Assembly (NCBI RefSeq): GCF_021462225.1
Contig: NC_061798.1
Span: 22,528,820-22,592,819, forward strand
Length of the DNA stretch: 64,000 nt
Direction: 5' to 3'
Source of the DNA: Girardinichthys multiradiatus
Taxonomy: Eukaryota; Chordata; Actinopteri; Cyprinodontiformes; Goodeidae
Positions 11,966-36,950 of this stretch are shown in pieces; the first letter of the stretch is position 1, and each line of letters starts with the position of its first letter. A program made the translations under genes and the position numbers. The notes under the pieces are model-generated. The model searched no databases. It had not been told where the DNA came from and was given only the letters and a program-made list of their open reading frames with translations.

Positions 11966-13147
11966 AGCATGGGATACATTTTCACTGTTATGCTGATGAT
12001 ACTCAGCTTTACTTATCCATAAATCCTGATGAGCCCAACCAGTTAGATAGACTACATGCATGTTTTGAAGATATAAAAACTTGGATGACGTTAAATGTTT
12101 TGCTTCTAAATTCAGACAAGACAGAAGTTGTCGTCTTTGGACCGGAGTCTTTAAAAAAGAAACTGCTTAGTCAATCACTTAACCTGGATGGGACTAAATT
12201 GACCTCTGATAATAAAGTAAAAAACCTCTGTGTTATTTTTGACCAAGACATGTCATTTAAATCCCATATTAAACAGGTTTCTAGGATTTCCTTCTTTCAT
12301 CTCCGGAACATTGCCAAAATTAGAAATATCCTATCCAGGAGTGACACTGAAAAACTAGTCCATGCATTTGTTACTTCAAGTCTGGACTATTGTAATTCTT
12401 TACTATCAGGATGTCCACAAAATGCAGTTAAAAGCCTTCAGCTGATTCAAAATGCTGCAGCAAGAGTTCTGATGAAAATTAAAAAGAGAGATCATATTTC
12501 TCCTATTTTAGCTTCCCTTCATTGGCTCCCTGTTAAATCCAGAATAGAATTTAAAATTCTCCTCCTCACATATAAAGCCCTTAATGATCTAGCTCCATCA
12601 TACATCAGAGATCTGATTGTTCCATATGTTCCTAACAGAGCACTTCGTTCTCAGGCTGAAGGTTTACTGGTGGTTCCTAGAGTCTCTAGAAGTAGAATGG
12701 GAGGCAGATCCTTTAGTTATCAGTCTCCTCTCCTGTGGAATCAGCTCCCAGTTTTAGTCCAAGAGGCAGACACCCTGTCTACTTTTAAGGCTAGGCTTAA
12801 AACTTTCCTTTTTGATAAAGCTTATAGTTAGAGTGGCTTAGTTTATCCTGAGCTATCTTCCTTATTTTTTACCTCCGTCTTCTTCCCTCCCTGTTGGTTG
12901 GAGTAAGGGGGAGTCAGGTTTAGCCTAAACCGGCTCAGTTATGGTTGAGGTGCAAACACACCCTCCATTTCTGCTACCTGTATGACCCCTTCTCTTTTCC
13001 AATGGTTATAATCAGTCTGACAGAGGGAGGTATCCCAATCATTGTTGTTTTTAGTATAACAATGACCATCAGTGGGACCCTTTGTGAGGTGCCTTGAGAC
13101 GACATTGTTGTAAATAAGCGTCGTTTAACTAAATAATCTGAACTGAA
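11966..13147 (+). mobile_element. L2/Maui-type LINE, 5'-truncated copy
   Basis: Starts within the reverse transcriptase at the 'YADDTQLYL' box (coding from 11968), runs to a TAG at 12829-12831, then through a ~315-bp 3' UTR ending 'aaataatctgaactgaaa'. 5' truncation is the usual outcome of target-primed reverse transcription. The 288-codon remnant frame is open, so this copy is not very old. Confidence 0.8.
11968..12831 (+). pseudogene. C-terminal part of an L2-type reverse transcriptase ORF2
   Basis: Open reading frame encoding the end of a LINE ORF2. It begins just before the catalytic 'YADD' of the RT palm and continues through the post-RT region with 'SLDYCNSLLSG', '[10 protein letters not shown]' and 'LASLHWLPVKSRIEFKILL', the typical C-terminus of L2-clade elements. 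A shorter internal start (12085) is unlikely to matter. All of the endonuclease and most of the RT are missing, so it cannot be functional. The same C-terminal motifs appear in the longer L2 copy at 32077-33117 (-). Confidence 0.85.
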
Positions 13148-14063
13148 ACTATCTGTGTAGTTATGCTGCTATAGGCTTAGGCTGCTGGAGGACATAACGA
13201 CCACTTTCACCCTCTTCGCTACATTCTCACACTACTCTCCAATTTTGCATTGTTTGCTGTTATTTCAGCTTTTAACCTTGTTCTCTCTTTTCTCTTCCTA
13301 GAAGCTACACCTGGCCTGGCTCTGTGTCTGCCTGTGACACCTTTCTGGAGAGGGGAATCGTCCGAGCTTCTGCTGGCAACAACTTAATGCTCACCCTCTA
13401 CTGATGATCCACATAGCCCTGTCTTTTAGTGTTTAACCCTTTCTCTCTCCTAGACATGGAAATTGACTGAGCTTAACTGTAACTAACTCTATGTGCTCTC
13501 GTTCAGACTCTAACCTTGAAAACTGGCTCAGAGTTTATCTGTTCTTTCTTTCTAGGTGAAATGACTAAAGGAGCTACATCCAGTAACATTTACTTTTCCT
13601 TCCCATAGAAAGTACTTCTGGATCAGTGCTTCTGTGTTCTTTTTGTGTCTCTGCTCTTTTCTCTCAAACCCCCAGTCGGTCGTGGCAGATGGCTGCTCAC
13701 ACTGAGCCTGGTTCTGCTGGAGGTTTCTTCCTGTTAAAAGGGAGTTTTTCCTCTCCGCTGTCACTACATGTATGCTCAGTATGAGGGATTGCTGCAAAGT
13801 CAACGCCAGTGACTGTCCACTGTCTCTACATGCTCATCCGGGAGGAGTGAATGCTGCAAGTCACTGACTGGATGCAATCTGCTGGGTTTCCTTAGATAGA
13901 AAAACTTTTTATCCAATTTGAATAAAAAGCTAACTCCGACTGCACTGTTCAATTGTTAGGATTAATTGGAATGTATGTACCTGACTGTTGTGAAGTGCCT
14001 TGAGACAACATGTGTTGTGAATTGGCGCTATATAAATAAAACTGAATTGAATTGAATTGAATT
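13148..14063 (+). mobile_element. L2-type LINE 3' UTR, truncated copy
   Basis: Non-coding L2 tail, ending 'gtgaattggcgctatataaa' and a short (TGAAT)n tail (14043-14063). It shares the 'ctgagcctggttctgctgga' block with 17939-18000. Its tail directly abuts a truncated Tc1-A copy. Confidence 0.7.
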
Positions 14064-15031
14064 AATGTCAGCATACCACCAAGAAGGACGAACCACATCC
14101 AACAGGATTAACTGTGGATGCAAGAGGAAGCTGTCTGAAAGGGATGTTCGGATGCTAACCCGGATTGTATCCAAAAAACATAAAACCACGGCTGCCCAAA
14201 TCACGGCAGAATTAAATGTGCACCTCAACTCTCCTGTTTCCACCAGAACTGTCCGTCAGGAGCTCCACAGGGTCAATATACACGGCCGGGCTGTTATAGC
14301 TAAACCTTTGGTCACTCATGCCAATGCCAAACGTCGGTTTCAATGGTGCAAGGAGCACAAATCTTGGGCTGTGGATAATGTGAAATATGTATTGTTCTCT
14401 GATGAGTCCACCTTTACTGTTTTCCCCACATCCGGGAGAGTTACGGTGTGGAGAAGCCCCAAAGAAGCGTACCGCCCAGACTGTTGCATGCCCAGAGTGA
14501 AGCATGGGGGTGGATCAGTGATGGTTTGGGCTGCCATATCATGGCATTCCCTTGGCCCAATACTTGTGCTAGATGGGCGCGTCACTGCCAAGGACTAGCG
14601 AACCATTCTTGAGGACCATGTGCATCCAATGGTTCAAATATTGTATCCTGAAGGCGGTGCCGTGTATCAGGATGACAATGCACCAATACACACAGCAAGA
14701 CTGGTGAAAGATTGGTTTGATGAACATGAAAGTGAAGTTGAACATCTCCCATGGCCTGTACAATCACCAGATCTAAATATTATTGAGCCACTTTGGGGTG
14801 TTTTGGAGAAGCGAGTCAGGAAACGTTTTCCTCCACCAGTATCACGTAGTGACCTGGCCACTATCCTGCAAGAAGAATGGCTTAAAATCCCTCTGACCAC
14901 TGTGCAGGACTTGTATATGTCATTCCCAAGACGAATTGACACTGTATTGGCCACAAAAGGAGGCCCTACACCAAACTAATAAATTATTGTGGTCTAAAAC
15001 CAGGTGTTTCAGTTTCATTGTCCAACCCCTG
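14064..15031 (+). mobile_element. Tc1/mariner transposon, family A copy 2, 5'-truncated
   Basis: The right end is intact ('cattgtccaacccctg' followed by TA at 15032-15033). The left inverted repeat and the first ~50 codons of transposase are absent; the element begins at 'atgtcagcataccacc' exactly where the (TGAAT)n tail of an L2 copy stops. It is highly similar to copy 1 at 6256-7523. Confidence 0.88.
14065..14979 (+). pseudogene. Tc1-like transposase, N-terminally truncated with an in-frame stop
   Basis: Frame begins inside the first helix-turn-helix ('MSAYHQEGRTTSNRINCG'), continues through 'VLFSDEST' to a TAG at 14596-14598, and resumes in frame to 'YQDDNAPIHTA' and 'IIEPLWGVL'. It lacks the first DNA-binding helices and carries the same stop codon as the other family A copy, so it is inactive. 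Confidence 0.88.
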
Positions 15032-15519
15032 TACATTCTCCACCCACATACCTGGCCTTTGGCACCACTGAAAGACCAGTATCCAGAGTGATGGCATAAG
15101 GAATCACATCAGGGAACTATCTGGGAGTAATTAGCAGGACATCTTCTGGACCAACATTTGTTGCCATCCAAGTTTTCTCTTTTTAATTAAAAATCTTTGT
15201 TTAAAATGCCATCCTACAACTGTGCCTCTGGCCTGAATTGAGTCAGAAAGCAAATGAACACAGGGTTGTTTTTATTGTTTTTTTTCTAACATGCATATTT
15301 GTTAACTTGACCTTGTCGTGAGCACTTGAACGCAACATGAAAGCAGCAAAGGGTGACCGGTTCCGACAGTCCTCCACTTACAGCACAGCTCCAGCCCCTC
15401 CTATGACCCTCCTCTGTCAAAACATCACGCTCAGGTTTCAGGGGCTGCTGTCTGTCCACCGTCCCTCACAGGACAGGAGACAGTCCAGAGTCAGAACTTT
15501 GGCTGAGAGCAGGTCAGCT
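15032..15519 (+). other. 5' flank and probable 5' UTR of the SLC47A gene
   Basis: No repeat is recognised. An upstream in-frame ATG at 15337 extends the open frame, but the added residues (Pro/Arg/Ser-rich) do not resemble a MATE N-terminus, so this stretch is more likely promoter and 5' UTR. No convincing TATA box is seen. Confidence 0.4.
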
Positions 15520-28987
<13,468 letters not shown>

Positions 28988-30142
28988 TCCCTCTTAAAAA
29001 TGTCAAGCTGGCAGTCAGATTCATGGCTGTTGGGTCTGATGGCACAAAGTTTAGTTAAATCTTGTTTTTGTTTTTATGGCTTCACATCCTCTTGTGAAGA
29101 AGGTACTTGAGTCTTTGACAACCAGCAGGTGTCAGCTTTATGCAACGTTTGAACAACACCCCTCTCATATGCTGATAAGTCTGGAAAAACCACAGAAAGA
29201 AAAGGATGTTTTTGTGTTTTCTGTTGTAGTACTCTTAAAATATTTCAATGAAAGCTGGTCTTTAACTTTAATGAATGATAGGTTTTCCGCACCAACATAT
29301 ACTTGATTTTCATTTGTATGTTTTATTTAAATGTTATAAGCTTGTTGTAAAATTGTATTTTAAATTAAGTTCCATGAAACATGAGTAAGGTTAATGGTGC
29401 TGAGGTTTATGAGGTGGATGCCCTGGGCTGTAGTTTACTTATTCTGGAACATGCCAAGGATTTTGTGGAATATCAGTATTGCTGTTATATATAAATCAAA
29501 AATACCAACTAAAAGCGAAAGATTTGTGATTCTTTGAATGGGGCGCAAGTAGCAAAGCAACTGTGCATTTAAAGAATGTGAAATAATTTAGCACACTTAC
29601 ATATTAAATAGAATAATGCATCCTCACTGCCTAGTTGAAGCCTAAAACATCCAGGAATATGGGCAGTAGCCTGGACAAGTTTCCATTCTCACAGTTCACC
29701 ACAGGCAGTGTGGATTCCAGCTTCAGTGCATTGCAGGGATTACAAAACTGGCAGTTTCCAACAGATGAATGCTCGTTGGAGATTGAGTGCATAAAAATAC
29801 AACCAAAGATTGAAATAAAGTGTGTAAAAGGGGAATGTAAATATAACCCAGTCTTCTTAAATCCACTCTATATTCAGTGAAAAATACTGTAAACTCCACA
29901 TAACAAACGACTCAACTGTCAGATGTTATTGTTTTTAGATGTATGCTATGAATATGAACTTGATGCAAATAGTTTATTTGCACAAAGGTAAAACATTGTG
30001 CAAAACAAATGTTGACAAGTATCGTCTTTTTTGTTGGCTTAATGTTTTCCAAAGCTCTGCAAGAGACAATATGACGGTCAGAGACCAAAACTGAATTTTC
30101 TTGCTTAAATTAATCTGCAGTGTGCCAAATGCACACTGTGAG
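28988..30142 (+). other. SLC47A 3' UTR and downstream DNA
   Basis: Follows the TGA at 28985-28987. The best polyadenylation signal I see is AATAAA at 29814-29819; earlier AT-rich hexamers are weaker. An 81-codon open frame at 29635-29880 has no recognisable domain and overlaps that signal. Confidence 0.4.
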
Positions 30143-30866
30143 CTAAAAAACTACCACTGCACACAACCCTGAACACATCATTTCCACATTAAAATTGGGG
30201 AATGGCAGCATCATGCTGTGGAGATGCAATTTTTCAACATGGACGGGGAAGCTGGTCAGAGTTAATGGAAGGACGGATGGAGCTGAATTCAGGGCAATCC
30301 TAGAGGCTGCCAAAGAGATGGGATTGAGGCAGAGGTTTACTTTCGGTAGGACAATGGCTCTTAATATACAGGCAACAATGGAATGGTTTAGATTAGGGAT
30401 GCACAATATATTGGCATTGACATCGGTATCGGCCGATGTTAGTCATTTTTAACGTATTGGTATCAGTCGGAGAAGTAAAACTGGGCCGATATTAATAACC
30501 GATATTTATTACCATCTTGTTGCTGTTTGTGTATGTTTTTCTGGAGGGGGAGAGGAGGGGGTTGGCCATGTGGTATTTGTTTGGTCATGTGACAGTGACA
30601 GTGATGCAGTGCAGGACTGTAGGGTGTTTAACTGAAGCAGTGAAGCAATGTCAGCAGTGTGGTCGTTTTTTTCACGGTGTTGAAAGGGTAGTGAGATATA
30701 GATAATATATAATATAGGTAAATATCGGTTATCAACTATAACAGCGATATTAATATCGGATATCGAAATCGGCCTAAATTTTGATATCGGTGCACCCCTA
30801 GGTTGGATCAAAGCCTATTTACGAAAGAATGGCCTAGTTAAAGTCCAGACATATATTCAACTGAGG
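30143..30866 (+). repeat. Tc1-like transposase relic, interrupted by a hAT-like MITE
   Basis: 30195-30390 encodes a degraded Tc1 block ('GNGSIMLWRCNFS', 'RVNGRTDGAEFRAILE', 'RFTFGRTMALN', 'ATMEWF'). After the MITE the same relic resumes at 30801 with a degraded equivalent of the 'SPD-NPIE' region. Every frame is broken. Confidence 0.7.
30394..30800. mobile_element. hAT-like MITE
   Basis: 407-bp element with short inverted ends: 'tagggatgcac' on the left and 'taggggtgcac' as reverse complement of the right. It is rich in 'atcggtatcggccgat'-like sub-repeats and flanked by an imperfect 8-bp duplication ('gtttagat' and 'ggttggat', 6 of 8 matching). An 8-bp target duplication is the mark of the hAT superfamily. 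No transposase is encoded. Confidence 0.72.
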
Positions 30867-31259
30867 GTCTGTGACCAAACTTGAAAATGTTTACTGCCTC
30901 TGTCAACAAACAAACCAAAACACACAGCTGAAATTACACCAAATGATGGCGCTACAAAGTATTAACTCCAGCGGGATGAATAGATTAGCTTTCTTTCTGT
31001 CAGCTTTATTTTACTACTTTTTTCTAAACAAACCAGTGCACCAACTGTTCAACAGGCATCAGAGTTGTATTCTACATAAAGTTGGTAACGTTTGCAGCCC
31101 TGATAGTCTTTTAGCATATCTCTCCACACATATACATCCCCAAATTAGCATTTTTTCACAGTATGAATACTTGATAAAACAGGGGGCATTGGGTGTAGAT
31201 GTTTTACTGAAGTTGAAGATTGGTATTTACACATTTTTAGCAATTTTTTACACTGTAGA

Positions 31260-31850
31260 TGTCACGATGTGGTGTAGGAGTGGACCCCAGTATCCAGACA
31301 GAACAGCAGAGCGGTGGTGAGTAAAGGCTTTAATATAACAAAAACGCACTCAGGCAGGTGGTAGCAGAGGGAGGCATGACAAATTGTCAGGTGTGGCAAA
31401 CAGGCGAGGACATGGAAAGGCTTGGCAGCCAAGCTTGCCATAACAGAGAATGTTTCCGCAGAGAGTGAATGGATAAACAGTGTATATATGGGCATGCACG
31501 TGAAGCAGGGAGACTGGTATGGTGCAGGTGGACCGAATGAAGCTCATTAACAAACTGTGGCAGGAGTGAACACAAAACATGGCTGGAACCAATCAATAAT
31601 ACAAGGACACAATCAAACCTAAGGAACATCTTACAGACACACCAGAACACAAATGAAAATGCACCATAAATAGAATCATAAGAAACCAAACCCAAGGAAA
31701 AAACTAAAGCACCACCTGGAAAAGAAAAAGCAGGATCCATAAACAACCTGGACAACGCAACAAGAGAAAAATCAAAAATAAATAAATAACATACACAACA
31801 TACTAAATAACATACACAAACCAAAGAATTCTGGTATTCCAACCACTTCC
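31260..31850 (-). repeat. Probable LTR fragment or solo LTR
   Basis: On the minus strand the sequence ends '...cacatcgtgaca', with an ATTAAA about 80 nt before the end followed by a 'ctcaccaccgctctgctgtt' stretch. This arrangement resembles the 3' part of a fish LTR. The other boundary and the target duplication could not be fixed. Confidence 0.35.
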
Positions 31851-31854
31851 ATGG

Positions 31855-32060
31855 CTGCAGGTGTATAAAGTTTGCTGTGGAAAAACTTGACTGGCCTGCA
31901 CAGAGTCCTGACCTCAACCTTCTTGAACACCTTTGGGATAAATTAGAGCAGATGCTGCAATTGTGGTTTTCTCATCTATGAACACAACTTGTGGAAGATG
32001 TTTACAGACATTGCTATTGCTGGCAACAGTGGGTCCATCATCAAATTAGACCTTATAGAC
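31855..32060 (+). repeat. Tc1-like transposase relic
   Basis: Degraded frame with 'KLDWPAQSPDLNLLEHLWDK', the C-terminal catalytic-Glu region of a Tc1 transposase. It ends where the long L2 copy begins. Confidence 0.65.
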
Positions 32061-32076
32061 TAAGAATAGCATGTCA

Positions 32077-34448
32077 TCAAAGTTCTCCATGTTTGGTTCT
32101 GGTTCTGGGTATGCAGAGTAGATTTGAGCCAGAAAACTTGAGAGGTCTGGGTGGTTGATATACAGACAACAAGTCAGTAATGTATTTTGGTGCTAAGCCA
32201 TTCAGTGATTTATAGACTAACAGAAGTATTTTAAAGTCTATTCTCTGAGCTACAGGGAGCCAGTGTAGGGACTTTAGAACCGGGTTGATGTGCTCCACTT
32301 TCTTAGTTCTAGTGAGGACGCGGGCAGCAGCGTTCTGGATCAACTGCAGCTGTCTGATCGACTTTTTAGGCAGACCTGTGAAGACACCATTGCAGTAATC
32401 AATTCTACTAAAGATGAACGCATGAATTAGTTTTTCAAGGTCCTGCTGAGACATTAGTCCTTTAATCCTGGAGATGTTCTTCAGGTGATAGAAGGCCGAC
32501 CTTGTTACTGTCTTTATGTGCCTCTGAAGGTTCAGGTCTGAGTCCATCACTACACCCAGGTTTCGAGCCTGACTGGTGGTTTCTAGCTGTATTAACTGAA
32601 GCTGTGTGCTAACTTTTAAACGCTCTTCCTTTGGTCCAAAGATTATTACTTCAGTTTTGTTTTGAGTCAGCTGAAGAAACGTTTGGCCCATCCATGCATT
32701 GATTTCTTCTAAGCATTTACCCAGCGCTTGAATGTGTTCATAGTCACCTGGTGACATCGTAACATATAGCTGTGTGTCGTCTGCATAGTTATGATAACTT
32801 AGGTTGTTGTTTATTAAAATCTGAGTTAGGGGGAGCATGTAGATATTGAATAGGAGGGGCTTTAAGATGGACCCTTGGGGAACGCCACATGTGATTTTTG
32901 TGGTCTCTGATGTAAAGTTACCTACTGACACAAAAAAGTCCCTGTCCTTCAAGTAGGATTTAAACCAGTTGAGGACTGTACCAGAAAGGCCGACCCAGTT
33001 TTCCAGGCGCTCTAATAAAATGGAGTGATCAACATTGTCGAATGCTGCACTAAGGTCCAATAATACCAGCACTGTGATTCTTCCAGAGTCTGCATTTATA
33101 CAGATGTCATTGAACACCTTGACAAGAGCAGTCTCTGTACTGTGGTGAGCAGGAAGCCTGACTGGAAGACATCAAAGCGGTTGGTCATATTTAGGAAGTT
33201 GTTTAACTGTTGAAACACAGCTTTTTCAATAATCTTATTGATGAAGGGGAGGTTTGATATTGGCCTGTAGTTCTGTAGTAGCAGCTTGTCCAAGTTGCTC
33301 TTTTTCAATGTAGGTTTGATAATTGCTGTGTTTAGGGCCTGGGGGAAAACACCTGACAAAAGGGACGTGTTTATTATTTGTGTTAAATCAGATGTTCTTA
33401 CAGGCAAAGCTTTCTTAAGGAAAGCTGTGGGTAAAAGATCGAGACAGCAGGAAGAAGAGCTTAGTTGCTGTACGATTTCTTCTAAGTTTTTGTAGTTTAT
33501 TTGGTGAAATTGGGACATTTTGTCAAAATCAGTTCTAGTTGGAGACGACATTGGTACTGGAGTTGATGTGGATGTGCTGACTGCCCCTCTGATCTTTTGG
33601 GTTTTTTCAGTAAAGAATTTAACAAATTCATTGCAGGCCCTGGTAGAGTGGAGTTCAGATGCTAAAGTTACAGGAGGGTTTGTTAACCTGTCGACCGTGG
33701 AAAATAATGCATGAGCATTAATAATGTTTTTGCTGATGATCTCAGAAAAAAAGGATTCCCTTGCATTTTTCAGTTGTAGGTTATATCTGTATAGTCTCTC
33801 TTTATAGATAATATAGTGAACCTGGAGTCCAGTCTTTCGCCACCTGCGTTCAGCTTTTAGACGCTCCTTTTTTTCACTTCTGACTGGTGGAGCACTTCTC
33901 CATGGAGACATTTTCTTCCCAGAAACGACTTTCACTTTAATTGGAGCAATTGAATCAATGATGTCCGAGATTTTAGAATGAAAGTTATCTACCAGCTCAT
34001 CTACAGTGTTACAGGGCAAAGTGGCGGTAGAAGAGTAAATCTGGTTAAAGGTTTCAGCAGCACCGTCCGTAAAGATGCGTTTTCTTATCATGTCTCTTTG
34101 GCAAACTGAGTCATTGCAGATGATGCTTTGAAAAATAACAGAAAAGTGGTCAGATAGGGCAACATCAGTTACAGACACCTTGGAAATATTTAGACCCTTA
34201 GTGATGATCAAGTCCAAAATATGTCCCTGTTTGTGCGTTTTCTGTTTAACATGTTGAGTCGATCCAAAATTTCTAAGAGTGTCACAAAGATCTATTGTAC
34301 TTCTGTCTTCAGGATTGTCCATGTGAATGTTGAAGTCTCCCACAATAATTAAACAGTCATAATCAACACATATCACAGATAAAAGTTCATTAAAATCACT
34401 GAAAAAGTTTGTTTTGGACTTAGGAGGCCTATAAATATTCAAAAACAT
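32077..34448 (-). pseudogene. L2-type ORF2 (APE endonuclease and reverse transcriptase), frameshifted
   Basis: Two overlapping open frames. 34448-33096 carries the second half of an AP-type endonuclease ('LIIVGDFNIHMDN', 'LSDHFSVIF') and the start of the RT ('QNYRPISNLPFINKIIEKAV'). A frameshift near 33100-33170 leads to 33117-32077 with '[19 protein letters not shown]', '[17 protein letters not shown]', catalytic 'YADDTQLYV' and the C-terminal '[15 protein letters not shown]'. The N-terminal part of the endonuclease lies upstream in degraded form. Target-primed reverse transcription is the known role of the family. This copy is inactive because of the frameshift and the missing C-terminus. 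Confidence 0.85.
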
Positions 34449-35229
34449 GTTTCGGACCGGGCTCTTTACCTAGAAGGCCAAATATTCAAAAGAGTTAAAT
34501 TTGCCCAGAAATACTCTTTTACACTCTAATAAATCTTTAAACAAAGTGACCACCCCTCCACCTTTTCTTTGCTGTCTGCTCTCACAAAGAAAATTGTAGT
34601 TCGTGGGGCGTCGCCTCTATCAGAATGGGAGCTTCATTAAATTCATGTAACAATGTTTCTGTTAAAAACATAACATCAAGATCGTGGTCAGTAATGAAGT
34701 CATTGATTAAAAATGATTTTCCTGACAGAGATCTAATGTTCAATAACACCAGTTTATATGACTTAGTTGCTGATATTAACTCTCTGTCTGGTTGTACCTG
34801 ACAGTTTATGTTTTTTTTTTTATTGTTTATTAATGTCTCTTATCCTTTTGACCTTGTTCTTTCTGTCACGTATAAGCACAGAGATTTAACAACTGTCTCC
34901 TTAGGGGCCCAAGTTTTTCCTGGACATGCTCATTTCTGATAGAGTTACCACTGGGGCCCAGACTGTATCACAGAGAAGTGATTTGAAGGTCCTGATTAGG
35001 AGGAGATAGATTAGGAGGTGGTGGAGGTCTGCGGCATTTGGAAGATGTTGGTTCAGTAGCAGGGCCTCGGCCACAGGGGGTGTTGAATGGAGAAGATATC
35101 AGAGCCATTTGGGTCCCGATTTTAAGAGCTCCTTTCCTGTTATCAGAATCCAGTAAAGCAAAGAGCGGGCTCAGGGGGGAGATGGGAGAGTTCTGTGCGG
35201 TCTGGGTCGAGGTCTGGGGTAAAGGGGGT

Positions 35230-36950
35230 TTACCGGGGGTGTCTGTCTGGGTCTGGGTTTTGGGGGAGGTGGGTATAACGGGGGGGGTCCACCTCTCCTG
35301 TGGATTTCGGCAGGGAGACCTTTTGTGCTGACCTCTCTTTCTCAGCCAACTGGCTGATTGTCTCTGCTGGAGCTGTTGGAGGCAGCATTATCATTGTTGT
35401 TGATACTCCATGTTCTCTGCTGAAGGTTGAAGCTGCTGGTGGATTATTTACTGAATAGAAGAGATTAGATGTGAGACGTCTGGCTCCTGGCTTGTTCAAA
35501 CAGAAACCATCTTGCTTAAAGACTAGTCTTTTTTCCCAAAAAATATTAAACTTGTCTCTGAAGTTCACAGATGTAGTAGCACATGTTTTTTTCAACCACT
35601 TATTAATCATCAGAAGTCTCGAAAAAATCTCATCTCCACAGAAAATCGGTGCAAAGGGTCTGCTGAGAAACACCTTTATATTGAGACTTCCAACAATATT
35701 CAGAAGACAAGTGAAATCCTCCTTCAGTCCTTCTGATTTTTTCTTAGCCACGTCATCCATGGCTCCACAGTGTATAATAAGGTTTTCTAGAGACGGGCGC
35801 TTTTCTGTGATTGCAAGAATATTCTCTGGAATATCGGACACCACATTACTGGTACCTATCATAACTTCTGTGTTTTTCTTGTTGCAGAAGTTTTTAATCC
35901 CATCCACAGCTGTGTTGCCCACTATTAGGGTTCTTGGTCTGGTGGGGTACCTTTTCTCTGGCAACTTAGGAGAAGTCTGTTTAGAATGAAGGTTGTTCTC
36001 AAACCTTTTATTGTTCTCAGAAGATGGATAATTTTCCTGGTTTTCATTCTGTAGTGGAGCAAATCTGTTTTGGAGGGGAATTCCATTATTTCCAGCTGTC
36101 TGTCATGATATGACATCTTTGACTTTGTTGTGGTCTTGTGTTTTCAACTTTTTATTTAGTTTGGGTTTTTGCAGTCTGTTTATTTCCTCATGCTTTAGTT
36201 TTATTAGGTTCACCTGCTCCCTCTGCCTCCCTGCCTGTTTGTCACACATGTTCTTAGTTCCTTGATTACCTGCCTTTGTTCTCACTCTGTTTATTAGTTG
36301 GTTTGTTTCATTGTCCTTTGCTGGTTCCTCATCTCACAACTTGCTCATACTCGCTACCCTCTTCATGCCATGTTCCTGCAGTGTTCAGTATGTGTATGTT
36401 TTGAACCTCGACTTATTATCTCATACCTGCAGTGCTTTGTTTTGCTTTGAAAACCTTTTTGGAATAAAACTTGAAGACTCCTACAAACATGCTGCTGCCA
36501 ACTCTTATCTGCCCTTTGGTCTGATCCAAACCCAGACTGTGACACTGTCTCACTCCTATCAGTTGTTGTGAGAGCAGCTCGCTGTCGAAGTCTCCTTTTC
36601 CCAGGGGAAACAGGGGCATTTCTCTGTAATTCTGGCCATTCTAATTCATTTAATTGCTGAGATCTTCCAGTGAGTCGTCCACCTTGATTTTTTGGGCATG
36701 CCCCTAAAACATGCCAGAGGTTTCTGCCGGTAGGTTTATTCTCAGTGTTCTGATTGCCGGCTGAGTCGTTGAGCTGTCTGTCACTGTTTGGGATCACAGG
36801 CAGAGTTGAATCATCGTTGTACCCCATATTCACCTCCACATTCACTTCTAGTTGATGGATTTTCATCTCCAAAACAGCCAATTTCTGTAAAAGTTTGTTG
36901 AAGTCCTCTGTGGTAAAGGGAGGCATTTTGTGCTGATTAGCTGGCGTCAA
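35230..36950 (-). pseudogene. L2-type ORF1 with esterase-like domain, interrupted by an LTR
   Basis: The N-terminal part at 36950-36550 begins 'MTPANQHKMPPFTTEDFNKL' with a short heptad-like stretch 'LAVLEMKIHQLEVNVEV' that may form a coiled coil. After the LTR insertion the frame resumes at ~36100 and leads into 35964-35230, which reads like an SGNH-type esterase: 'TLIVGNTAVDGIKNF', 'LIIHCGAMDDVAKK', 'KQDGFCLNKPGARRL'. Esterase domains are known in ORF1 proteins of some CR1/L2 LINEs. The His expected in the 'DG-H-N' block is Cys here ('DGFCLN'), consistent with decay. Confidence 0.65.
36101..36544 (+). mobile_element. Solo LTR inserted in the L2 ORF1
   Basis: 444-bp segment starting 'tgtcatgatatgac' and ending 'cagactgtgaca' (TG...CA), with an AATAAA about 75 nt before its end. 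It is flanked by a perfect 5-bp duplication 'ctgtc' (36096-36100 and 36545-36549). L2 ORF1 sequence continues on both sides. No internal retroelement genes remain, so it is a recombined solo LTR. Confidence 0.8.

Noticed and set aside
15337..15519. Upstream ATG giving a longer SLC47A N-terminus
   Set aside because: The added residues do not resemble any MATE N-terminus, while the start at 15520 gives a normal length.
29635..29880. 81-codon open frame downstream of the SLC47A stop
   Set aside because: No recognisable domain, no conserved splice context, and it overlaps a likely polyadenylation signal. Probably a chance frame in the 3' UTR.
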